Position numbers and translations under genes: made by a program | Part shown: piece by piece, positions 47,703 to 58,592 of the stretch | Layout of the letters: the number at the start of each line of letters is the position of its first letter | How positions within the stretch are numbered: position 1 is the first letter of the stretch | The notes under the pieces: generated by a model | Database searches by the model: none | What the model was told of the DNA's origin: nothing | Seen by the model: the letters and a program-made list of their open reading frames with translations, nothing else | DNA from: Hordeum vulgare subsp. vulgare | Taxonomy: Eukaryota > Streptophyta > Magnoliopsida > Poales > Poaceae | Direction of reading: 5' to 3' | Length of the DNA: 64,000 nt | NCBI RefSeq assembly: GCF_904849725.1 | Contig: NC_058523.1 | Location: 167,816,689 to 167,880,688 of the forward strand

Positions 47703-48024
47703 CTATGCTTAGCGCTGGGGGGAGACGCACGCGGTGAATAGCTTGGGTGTCGGACGTGGCAGTTTTCTCGTTCCTTCCTTGCGTTTTCAGTTGTGGCCCA
47801 CCAGAGCCGCCCCTATTTGTATCCTGATCTATCGAAGGCTTCTTTGCTTAATTTTTTGAAATGAAAAGAAGGGCGGGAATTTTTCTTCATTTTCTCTCAT
47901 TTTACCGAACTCGAGTTCTCTTTCTTCCTTTGTTTTGATTGGTGTTTTGCGGAAACCCCGGGAGACCCCTGGGCCTCCCGGGGCAACCGCAAAAGGGGCG
48001 GAATGGGGAATCGCTCAGCGCCAA

Positions 48025-48280
48025 GGGGGGCTCCTGAGCATCGAGCCTCAGGAGTCTTACCGGTCATAAAGCCACTCGCCACCCCTGGTGCCATCCTGGG
48101 GTTTAGGACGGCGCCAAGGCGGCGGGGCCCCGCCCCGTGAAGTGCGTCGAAGCTAACAGCGACAAGGAAATGTGCGGGACTAGGACCTGTCGACGTAGAG
48201 CGGTTCGAGTGTCAAGGGGGACTCGTGATCAACGTGCCTCAAGAGCCTTACTGGTCGCAAAGCCACTCGTCCCTAAGGGT
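48025..48280 (+). repeat. Imperfect direct repeat, spacing about 195 bp
   Basis: A segment around 48030-48080 (CATCGAGCCTCAGGAGTCTTAC, AAAGCCACTCG) recurs in diverged form around 48225-48272 (CAACGTGCCTCAAGAGCCTTAC, AAAGCCACTCG). Confidence 0.65.
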
Positions 48281-48569
48281 GTTGGGGCTCTGCCCCATGA
48301 GGAGTAACCTTGGTAACGAGTTGTGCCTCATGGCGGCGGGGAAATGTGCCAAAAGGGTCCTCAAGTCGTCCCACACGCAGGGAGGAGGCGACACGCCCGT
48401 GGGCTAGATCATCAGAGTTGCGACAACACGGGTTGGCGGCGCCCACGAACACGGGGGAAGCGTCGTACACACTTCATCTTCTGAGAATGCATTAAAAGGT
48501 ACCCACCAGGTACATCAAAGTTGCTGTTAAACTTGATACATAACCCTACCAGGAAAGCAAGGCGGTGGA

Positions 48570-51401
48570 TCAGGAGGATACACCATCGCCATAGTCCATG
48601 TTGTGGCCTTCAGGAGCAAGCCTCGTCACCAGTTCCTCCACGTGAACCTCGACCCATTCGGCCAGGGCGGTGCAGATCACCTCTGGCACCAGTCCCAACA
48701 CCGCAGCGAAGTCGAAGTCCGGGTGAAGATGAAGGAGGTGGTTGAAGACGTTCGAGGCCGCTTGACCCAAAAGGTCACGGCTCTTCTCATCCACAAGCGC
48801 AACGGCCTTCTCGACACCTGCCTCAAGACATTCCACGACGTGACAGAAGAAGCCCAAGTACCCAGCATCGTCGGGGGTCAGGGGACTAGAGACACTCTCG
48901 CTGCAGATGTCGCTCAAAGCACGGGAGGCTCTCTTCTCAAGGGATCGGAGCATCCGAGGGCGTTCAAGCTAGAGGCTGCGAGCACGGGCCGCCTCTTTGG
49001 AGGCCTCTCCAACCAGGGAAGCCGCGCCTTTCACCTATTTGCAAACATGAGACAGTTTACCTTCGACAGAAGCCTGGGCGTTCAGCGCGACCTGTCGATG
49101 TTTCACTTCCTGACCCAACCTCCTCCGGAGGGCGCTGACCTCATTTTGAAGATGATAGCGGCGCTCAAGGAAGCGGGACTCCTGGAGCCTCAACTTCGTG
49201 CGGTAGTCGAAGAGAAGGGAATGCTGAGCCTCCTCCACCCTTCTGTCTATCGCCTCCTGAAGTTTCGCTTCACGAGAGGCAAGGGAGTCTTCAACAAGCG
49301 AAACCAGGCGCTCCCTCATCTCCAGACGCTCCTGCTCCAAGCTTAGCTCCACCTCTACAAGCGCCAGCGAATCGGCAGATGCTCGAGAACCTGCGCCGGC
49401 GAGGAAGGGCTCCGCTGGAGGACCCCCCAAGGTGGCCTCCAGCGGGACCCACTCTTCAAGGTCGGTGATGAGGGCGCAGAGCTCCTTGTGGCGATCTTCG
49501 GAGGCCCTGCGCTGACAATCAGCCTCCTGAGCCTCAGAGAGAGCACGCTTGCGGGCTTCTACCGCTGCAGAAAGGGACGCCTCTGTCTGTGTGTGGGCGT
49601 GCTCCCGTTGCAGACGGCCGAGGTTCATGGCAACCTCAAGGTAGCGCCAACCTGACGCAAGGTGCTGGCGCTTACGTTCCCGGTGGGCTTCGTGACTCGC
49701 AAGCCCCGCCCCCAGACGTTGAAGCGCGTCCGCTGTGGTGCGGAGCAAGCCCCACTGCACGGCGGGCGAACCCGCGGCAGGCTCCAGAGTCCATCATGGA
49801 TCCTCACCTCCTGTACGGCGAACAGGAGAAGCGCACGAGGAATCACCCGGCCCGAGTCCATGCTCGGGGGCTGGGGGCTCCCGTGCGGCCGTTTCGTTGG
49901 CATCGAGCGCCCCATGAGGCCCCACATCGCCAAGCAGGAGGGGTCCAAGGGGAAGATGCGGCATGGCCCTAGGAGGGGCCACAGGCGAGGGAAAAGGCAC
50001 CCTTCCGGAGTACCGGAGGCCGTGACCGAGGAAGACCACGGGGGGCTCACGTGCATGGGACTCAGGAGATCAAACCCCGCAGAGTGCGAGGAAAGAGACC
50101 GCGGGGATGCTCGGTGACCTCAGGAGCAGGCAACGCTGATCCGCCTTCCTGGCCGCCGAAGGGGAGACTGAAGAGCAAGGGTTCAGAAGATAGGCGCATA
50201 AAGGAAGGACGAAGGAGAATACGGGCGCTTACGCGTCAATGGCCACCCACTTCTTCCTCATCAAAGCCCACCATGCCAGGGGACGGCCGCCCTCGGGCGA
50301 CCTCCTCTTCCGGCCGGCGAGGTGGCCTAGCGGGGGAACTCAGTTGCCCTCGAGCGAGGCTTGGAGGCAGGGGCGGTGTCTTCCACCATCGAGCGATCGC
50401 CACCACCAACCCCGACTCGACACGGAGCCAGAGTCGGGGGAGCGGACGATGAAGCGCCGGACACCTCGGCTGCGGGAGGGATGGCATGACCAGAATTCCC
50501 ATGGGCCTGAGCCCCAAGTGTTGGGGCCCCCCGGAGACACTCTTTCCCCCCAGGGAGAAGCCCCCGCTCGTCAAAGGGCGGCATCCTTGCGGGGAGAGCT
50601 CCCGGAGCCTTGAAGCTATACAGCCGAAGACCGTTCAGGGGAAGCTCACCAGGATTGCGACTGGTCAGCCGACGGAGCAGCACGCGCATGACGTCAGGGG
50701 AAAGAGGCATGACCTGGATCCTCACCGAGTCGTTGGGCCCCACATAGGCCCACATTGGACGAGAATGGTGCTGAAGAGGAGCAATTCGCCAGCAAATAAA
50801 CTCTCGCACCACCATCGCCATCATCACCCCCACCCGTCTCATCTTCTCCAGCCGGGCTAAGCCAGCGCCAACCTGGGGTCAATGAATTCTTTGCGCCCCC
50901 ACCGTCGATTTGGCGTTGCGGGGGTGGGCGGAGGCTCGAACAGAGCCCCAGCCTCGGCAGTTTCAACTTGCACCCACTCCCGCCGGAACCCCTCTGCATC
51001 GGGGTGGAGCTCAGCATCTAGGGCCCCAGGGATTGATGCATCGGCGGCCTTCAAGGACGTACATCAGGAGCACTGCTCCTTGGAGACCAACTCGAGGGAG
51101 AAGAAGTGGCGAAGCAATGCTACAGAGGGAGTAACGCCAACAAAAGCCTCGCATAAGAACGTGAAGGCCGAAAGAAGAACCAAAGAACCGGGATCAAGGT
51201 GGAGCGCATGGATCCGATAATGCGAAAGCACTGCACTGAGGAAGCTAGAGAACGACGGCAACACTCCTTGCCTCGGGGCCACGAACCTGGCCAGATCCGG
51301 GTGGCCCCCCACTCATTGGAGCGAGCAGGAACCACCACTCGGACCTTCTCCAAACCTTCGAGGTTCACCACTGTCGACCGACCCAGCACGGGCCCAGGCA
51401 C
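48570..51401 (-). pseudogene. Antisense extra ORF (PF04195-like domain plus coiled coil)
   Basis: Read on the minus strand, 51401 to about 50700 resembles the plant 'putative gypsy type transposon' domain (PF04195). Motifs include VLSHYRIHALHLDPGSLVLL, FLCEAFVGVTPS and, after a frameshift near 50860, FICWRIAPLQ with MWAYVGPNDSVRI. A low-complexity linker follows. A long charged, helical, coiled-coil-like segment spans 49760-49035. A conserved C-terminal part spans 48953-48570 (DDAGYLGFFCHVVECLE, RDLLGQAASNVF, HPDFDFAAVLG, ALAEWVEVHVEELV). An in-frame stop at 49035-49037 and at least two frame changes break it. Extra antisense ORFs of this kind are known in Tat/Grande-type Gypsy elements; their function is unknown. 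Exact ends are uncertain. Confidence 0.78.
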
Positions 51402-51720
51402 CGCCGGGATGGTCGAGCTCTGTGAGCCCCCGTATTCCCCCCTTTCGGAGGCATGGCGGGGATAGGGAGGCGTAGGCGACGCGTTGTGTGGGAGTCAGAG
51501 GAAGGGCAGGAGTCGAGACCAGTAGGAGGAAGGGCCGGAAGCGGGATCGATGTGAGGCGGAGGAAGCCTGCAAACGCAGGTCACGGGATGTTGTACGAAG
51601 AAGACGGGTTCTCCGTTTAAAAGGCCTGGCCCACAGGCGTTTAGGGCCCGCGATGTTTCGGGACGCCCTCAAGGCTTCACCGAGAGGCCAACCCAGGCAC
51701 GCCTTGGGCTCGGGGGCTAC
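51402..51720 (+). other. 3' internal end and purine-rich tract of the non-autonomous element
   Basis: Nothing coding was recognised. The last bases, CTTGGGCTCGGGGGCTAC, form an imperfect polypurine tract before the 3' LTR. Confidence 0.5.
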
Positions 51721-52589
51721 TGTAGGCGTTCTGGGAATGGGGGTACCCAGACCTGCCTCCCTACGGCGCTGAGCTCGCGCACTTCATCGACCTAAGATCA
51801 ATTGGTGCATCACCACCCATGACAAGGCCCTCGCGAGGGTCCAAGCCTCGCAAGGAGGAGAGACATCAAGACCCGTAGGGGGCCTCCTCAGGACCCCTCC
51901 AGAGCGACGGATATACCGAGGCGAGGCCCAACGTCAGGAGTCAAGGCTGACATAGAGGGAGGACAGATGAGCAACAAGCGGTGTAGTTTCCCCTTTGGCG
52001 CAAAGAGGGCAAAGGCGAACGCCGGTTCCCAAGGCGTCTTCTAAAGGTTTCCCTTATGGTGCAACAAGACCATGGCCGCCCGCCGGCAGGATGGACATCA
52101 TCCCTGCGCCCACGCCTGCAGTGTGGGCCACTACTTTGCACGCAAAGACCACTTTTGACGGGGGAAGCATGTTCCATTGTACCCCTTCGAAATTGGCCAT
52201 TGTGGGATCCCTTCCCGCCGAAACGATATGGGAAGAGGACCCGGGCCTCCACTATAAATAGAGAGGGTAGGATACTTCGTAGAGGGATCAGTTCATTCTC
52301 ACCCTTGAGCAACACACAAAGCCACCCAGCCTCCGGAGGCTCGAGAGCACTGTACTAGTTTATCCTCCAACCTCCACGAGAGGCAATCCACCAAAGCAGG
52401 AGTAGGGTTTTACGCTTCCCAGCAGCCCGAACCTGGGTAAACTGTTGTGTTTTGTGTTTCCCTCACCATCGAGTGAGTCCTTCGTCGTTCCCATCGAGTA
52501 GCGAGCTCGGCAGGGTTAAGCAGGAAGGGATCTTCGTACACGCCCGTGTGTTCAAATCTTTAGGGCTTTGCGGAGCCCGAAATCCGATA
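51721..52589 (+). repeat. 3' LTR of the non-autonomous Gypsy-type element
   Basis: The 869-bp LTR begins TGTAGGCGTTCTGGGAATG, has a TATA box at 52253-52260 and ends CCGAAATCCGATA, so the terminal CA has mutated to TA. It aligns along its length with 23780-24656. Confidence 0.9.
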
Positions 52590-55524
52590 GAGTGCTTTCG
52601 TTGCAAGGGGATGGGTCACTGGAAGCGGAACTGCCCCAAGTATCTGACCGACAAGAAGGCGGCCAACACCAAAAAAGGTATATATGATATACATGTTATT
52701 TATGTGTACCTCACCAACTCTCATCTTAGTGTCTGGGTATTTGATACCGGTTCGGTTGCTCACATACAACTCAAAGCAGGAACTACGAAATAGATGGAGG
52801 TTGGCGAAGGACGAAGTGACGATGCGCACGGGAAATGGTTCCAAGGTTGATGCGATCATCGTCAGCACGCTCTCAGTGCAATTACCATCGGGATTAGTGA
52901 TGAACCTAACTAATATTTATTTAGTGTCTACGTTGAGCATGAACATTATATCTGGATCTTGTTTATTTCGAGACGGTTACTCATTTAAATCAGAGAATAA
53001 TGGTTGCTCTATTTATATGAGTAATATCTTATATGGTCATGCACCCAATGTGAGGGGTTTATGCTTATTGAATCTCAATAGTGATAGCACACATGTTCAT
53101 AACATTGATGCCAAAAGATGTAAAGTTAATAATCATAGTACCACTTACTATGAAGAATCTCCATGCTGATGGACTTTTGGACTCACTTGATTTTGAATCA
53201 CTTGACACATGTGAACCATGCCTCATGGGTAAGGTGACTAAGAGCCCGTTTTCCGAAATAATGGAGCGGGAAAATGACTTGTTGGAAATCATACATATTG
53301 ATGTGTGTGGTCTGATGAGCATTGAGGCGCACGATGGATATCGTTATTTTCTCACCTTCACTGACGACTTAAGTAGATATGGGTATATTTACTTCATGAA
53401 ACACAAGTCTAAAACGTTTGAAAAGTTCAAGCAATTTCATAGTGAAGTTGAGAATCATCGTAACAAGAAGATTAAATTCCTATGATTTGATCAAGGAAGA
53501 GAATGTCTCAGTTATGGTTTGGCACTCACTTAAGACAACATGGAATTGTTTCATAGCTGACACCGCCTAGAACACGATAGGGTAATGGTGTGTTCGAACG
53601 TCGTAATCGTACTTTATCGGATATGGTACGTTCTATGATGTCTCTTGCCGATTTGCTCTTATCTTTTCGGGGTTATGCATTAGAGACATCTGCATTTACT
53701 TTAAATTGGGCACCATCAAAATCCGTTGAGACGACGCCATATGAACTATGGTTTGCCAAGAAACCAAAGTTGTCGTTTCTTAAAGTTTGGGGATGTGATG
53801 TTTATGTCAAAAAGCTTCAGCCAAAAAAGCTGAAACCCAAAGCGGAGAAATGCGTCTTCATAGGATACCTAAAATAGACAGTTGGGTACACCTTCTATCT
53901 CAGATTCAAAGGCAAAGTGTTTGTCGCTAAGAACGAAACATTTCTTGAGAAAGAGTTTCTCTCGAAAGAATTGAGTGGGAGGAAGATAGAACTTGATGAG
54001 GTTGTTGAACCTTCACTTCAACCAGAAAGTAGCACATCGCAGAAAGTTGTTTCAATGGAGCCTACATCAATTGAAGAGGAAGCTAATGATGATCATGAAG
54101 ATTTGGATCAAGTTGCTATCAAACCTCATAGGTCGACAAGGGAACGCACTGCTCCTGAGTGGTATGGTAACCCTGTATTAACATTCAATTTGTTGGACAA
54201 TAATGAACCTACGAGCTATGGAGAATCGATGCTGGGCCCGGAGTCCAACAAATGGTTAGAGGCCAAGAAATCCGAGATAGGATCCATGTATGAAAACAAA
54301 GTATGGACTTTGGAAGTATTAGATGAAGGGCGAAAGACCATTAAGAACAAAAGGATCTTTAAGAAGAAGAAGGAAGCCGATGGAAATATCACCGTCTATA
54401 AAGCTCGACTTGTGGCAAAGGGTTTTTCACAAGTTCAAGGAGTTGACTACGATGAGACTTTCTCAACCGTAGCGATGCTTAAGTCCGTCAGAATCATGTT
54501 AGCAATAATTGCATTTTTCGATTATGAAATTTGGCAGATGGATGTCAAAACAACATTCCTTAATGGTTTCCTTAAGGAAGAGTTGTATATGATGCAGATC
54601 GGAAGGTTTTGTGGATCCAGAGAATGCTGACAAAGTATGCAAACCCCAGCGATCCATTTATGGACTTGTGCACGCATCTTGGAGTTGAAATCAACGCTTT
54701 GATGAGGTGATCAAGGGGTTTGGGTTTATACAAGTTTATGGAGAAGCTTGTATTTACAAGAAAGTGAGTGGGAGATCTATAGAGTTTCTAATATTATATG
54801 TGGATGACATATTGCTGATTGGAAACAATATAGAATTTCTTGGAAGCATAAAAGAATATTTGAATAAGTGTTTTTCAATGAAGGACCTAGGAGGATTTGC
54901 TTTCATATTAGGCATCAAGATCTATAGAGATAGATCGAGACGCTTAATAGGACTTTCACACATCACATACCTTGACAAAGTTTTGAAGAAGTTCAAAATG
55001 GATCAGTCCAAGAAAGGGTTCTTGCGTGTATTTTAAGGTGTGAAGTTGAGTAAGACTCAATGTCGAGTGACTGCAGAAGATAGAGAAAAGATGAGTGTCA
55101 TCCCCCATGCTTTAGCCATAGGCTCTATTATGTATGCAATGCTGTGCACAAGACCTGATGTCAGCCTTGCCATAAGTATAGCGGGAAGATTTCAAAGCGA
55201 TCCAAGAATGGAACACTCGATAGCGGTCAAGAATATTCTGAACTACCTGAAAAGGACTAAGGAAATGTTTCTCGTGTATGGAGGTGATCTAGAGCTCGTC
55301 GTAAAGAGTTACGTCGATGCAAGCTTTGACACTGATCCGGATGACTCTATGTCTCAAGCCGGATACATATTTATTCTCAATGGAAGAGCGGTAAGCAGGT
55401 GCGGTTCCAAGCAAAGCGTGGTAGCTGATTCTACATGCAATGCCGAGTACATAGATGCCTCGGAGGCGGCTAAAGAAGGTGTGTGGATGAGGGAGTTCAT
55501 GACAGATCTTGGAGTTGTGCCCAA
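52590..55524 (+). pseudogene. Pol remnant of the WIS/BARE-like element
   Basis: This resumes the gag zinc knuckle (ECFRCKGMGHWKRNC) interrupted at 23779. It continues through protease (VFDTGSVAH), integrase, RT (QMDVKT, YVDDILLIGN) and the start of RNase H (DASFDTDPDDS). It is broken by a 2-bp deletion after CTCACAT near 52765, a deletion of about 45 bp near 53145 that removes the integrase HX4H motif, and frameshifts near 54598. Further stops lie at 53483-53485, 53875-53877 and 55034-55036. It ends at CCCAA (55520-55524), the target duplication of Angela-4. The rest of RNase H and the 3' LTR lie beyond the window. Confidence 0.9.
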
Positions 55525-57338
55525 TGTTGGAATTATGCCCTAGAGGCAATAATAAATATAGTTATTATTATAATTCCTGTATCAAGATAATCGTTTATTA
55601 TCCATGCTATAATTGTATTGAATGAAGACTCATTTACATGTGTGGATACATAGACAAAACACCGTCCCTAGCAAGCCTCTAGTTGGCTAGCCAGTTGATC
55701 AAAGATAGTCAGTGTCTTCTGATTATGAACAAGGTGTTGTTGCTTGATAACTGGATCACGTCATTGGGAGAATCACGTGATGGACTAGACCCAAACTAAT
55801 AGACGTAGCATGTTGATCGTGTCATTTTGTTGCTACTGTTTTCTGCGTGTCAAGTATTTATTCCTATGACCATGAGATCATATAACTCACTGACACCGGA
55901 AGAATGCTTTGTGTGTATCAAACGTCGCAACGTAACTGGGTGACTATAAAGATGCTCTACAGGTATCTCCGAAGGTGTTAGTTGAGTTATTATGGATCAA
56001 GACTGGGATTTGTCACTCCGTGTGACGGAAAGGTATCTCGGGGCCCACTCGGTAATACAACATCACACACAAGCCTTGCAAGCAATGTGACTTAGTGTAA
56101 GTTGCAGGATCTTGTATTACGGAACGAGTAAAGAGACTTGCCGGTAAACGAGATTGAAATAGGTATGCGGATACTGACGATCGAATCTCGGGCAAGTAAC
56201 ATACCGAAGGACAAAGGGAATGACATACGAGATTATATGAATCCTTGGCACTGAGGTTCAAACGATAAGATCTTCGTAGAATATGTAGGATCCAATATGG
56301 GCATCCAGGTCCCGCTATTGGATATTGACCGAGGAGTCTCTCGGGTCATGTCTACATAGTTCTCGAACCCGCAGGGTCTGCACACTTAAGGTTCGACGTT
56401 GTTTTATGCGTATTTGAGTTATATGGTTGGTTACCGAATGTTGTTCCGAGTCTCGGATGAGATCACGGACGTCACAAGGGTTTCCGGAATAGTCCGGAAA
56501 CGAAGATTGATATATAGGATGACCTCATTTGATTACCGGAAGGTTTTCGGAGTTACCGGGAATGTACCAGGAATGACGAATGGGTTCCGGGAGTTCACCG
56601 AGGGGGGGGGGGGCAACCCACCCCGGGGAAGCCCATAAGCCATAAGGGTGGCGCACCAACCCTTAGTGGGCTGGTGGGACAGCCCAAAAGGGCCCTATGC
56701 GCCATACAAAGAAAAATCAAAGAGAAAGAAAAAAAGGGAGGTGGGAAGGAAGGGAAGGACTCCCACCCACCAAACCAAGTCCAACTCGGTTTGGGGGGGC
56801 GGGAGCCTTCCCCCCTTGGACTCGGCCGACCCCCTTGGGGCTCCTTGAGCCCCAAGGCAAGGTCCCCTCCCTCCCACCTATATATACGGAGGTATTGGGG
56901 CTGATTTGAGACGACTTTCCCACGGCAGCCCGACGACATACCTCCACAGTTTTTCTTGTAGATCGCGTTTCTGCGGAGCTCGGGCGGAGCCCTGCTGAGA
57001 CAAGGTCATCACCAACCTTCGGAGCGCCGTCACGCTGCCGGAGAACTCTTCTACCTCTCCGTCTCTCTTGCTGGATCAAGAAGGCCGAGATCATCGTCGA
57101 GTTGTACGTGTGTTGAACGCGGAGGTGCCGTCCGTTCGGTACTAGATCGTGGGACTGATCGCGGGGCGGATCGAGGGACGTGAGGACGTTCCACTACATC
57201 AACCGCGTTCACTAACGCTTATGCTGTACGATCTACAAGGGTACGTAGATCACTCATCCCCTCTCGTAGATGGACATCACCATGATAGGTCTTCGTGCGC
57301 GTAGGAAAATTTTGTTTCCCATACGCCGTTCCCCAACA
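55525..57338 (+). repeat. 5' LTR of Angela-4
   Basis: The 1,814-bp LTR begins TGTTGGAATTATGCCC and ends GTTCCCCAACA, with a TATA box at 56879-56886 and a 12-13-base G-run near 56602. Confidence 0.95.
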
Positions 57339-57339
57339 G

Positions 57340-57352
57340 TGGCATCATGAGC
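57340..57352 (+). other. Primer-binding site, Angela-4
   Basis: TGGCATCATGAGC starts two bases after the 5' LTR. Confidence 0.8.
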
Positions 57353-58592
57353 TAGGTTCATGCGTAGATGTCTTCTCGAGTAGAACACAAAATTTTTTGC
57401 GGGCGGTGATGTGCGTTTTGCTGCCCTCCTTAGTCTTTTCTTGATTCTGCGGTATTGTTGGATTGAAGCGGCTGGGACCGACATTACTCGTACGCTTACG
57501 AGAGACTGGTTTCATCGTTACGAGTAACTCCGTTGCTCAAAGATGACTGGCAAGTGTCGGTTTCTCCAACTTTAGTTGAATCGGATTTCACCGAGGAGGT
57601 CCTTGGATGAGGTTAAATAGCAACTCATATATCTCCGTTGTGGTGTTTGCGTAAGTAAGATGCGATCCTACTAGATACCCTTGGTCACCACGTAAAACAT
57701 GCAACAACAAAATTAGAGGGCGTCTAACTTGTTTTTGCAGGGTATGCTTGTGATGTGATATGGCCAACGATGTGATGTGATATATTGGATGTATGAGATG
57801 ATCATGTTGTAATAGAAATATTGACTTGCACGTCGATGGTACGCCAACCGGCAGGAGCCATAGGGTTGTCTTTATACTAACGTTTGTGCTTGCAGATGCG
57901 TTTACTATTTTGCTAGGATGTAGCTTTAGTAGTGATAGCATGAGTAGCACGACAACCCCGATGGCAACACGTTGATGGAGATCATGGCGTGGCGCCGGTG
58001 ACAAGAAGATCGTGTCGGTGCTTTGGTGATGAAGATCAAGAAGCACGTGATGATGGCCATATCATGTCACTTATGAATTGCATGTGATGTTAATCCTTTT
58101 ATGCACCTTATTTTGCTTAGAACGACGGTAGCATTATGAGGTGATCTCTCACTAAAATTTCAAGACGAAATTGTGTTCTCCCCGACTGTGCACCGTTGCT
58201 ACAGTTCGTCATTTCGAGACACCACGTGATGATCGGGTGTGATAGACTCAACGTTCACATACAACGGGTGCAAAACAGTTGCGCACGCGGAACACTCGGG
58301 TTAAGCTTGACGAGCCTAGCATGTGCAGACATGGCCTCGGAACACATGAGACCGAAAGGTCGATCATGAATCATATAGATGATATGATTAGCATAGGGAT
58401 GCTTACCACTGAAACTATACTCAACTCACGTGATGATCGGACTTGAGCTAGTGTAAGTGGATCATGAACCACTCAAATGACTAGAGAGATGTACTTTTTG
58501 AGTGGGAGTTTAGCGAATAATTTGATTAAGTTAAACTCTAATTATCTTGAACATAGTCTTAGTCCACTTTGAATATATTTGTGTTGTAGATC
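57353..58592 (+). other. Untranslated leader of Angela-4
   Basis: This non-coding leader is collinear with those of Angela-1 and Angela-2. Confidence 0.7.

Larger units (their letters stand above)
46103..48569 (+). other. Internal region of the non-autonomous Gypsy-type element, left part
   Basis: This GC-rich sequence has no recognisable gag or pol domain. Several overlapping ORFs (46217-46720 the longest) lack motifs and look like by-products of high GC content. Two repeat pairs are present (47400-47702 and 48025-48280), and an AT-richer stretch lies at about 47760-47940. Confidence 0.6.
23780..52589 (+). mobile_element. Non-autonomous Gypsy-type LTR element with an antisense ORF
   Basis: LTRs of 877 bp (23780-24656) and 869 bp (51721-52589) open TGT..G.GTTCTGGGAA or a close variant and end CCGACA/CCGATA. 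The flanking duplication is GAATG (23775-23779) against GAGTG (52590-52594), one mutated base apart. The internal region is about 5.8 kb once the nested long-LTR element (24847-46097) is removed. No gag-pol domains were found on the plus strand. The minus strand carries a degraded ORF with a PF04195-like domain, as in extra ORFs known from Tat/Grande-type Gypsy elements. Mobilisation in trans is inferred. Confidence 0.85.

Noticed and set aside
48603..49346. A 247-codon plus-strand ORF in the non-autonomous Gypsy-type element
   Set aside because: The minus strand over the same bases encodes the recognisable coiled-coil and C-terminal blocks of the antisense ORF, so the plus-strand frame is its shadow.
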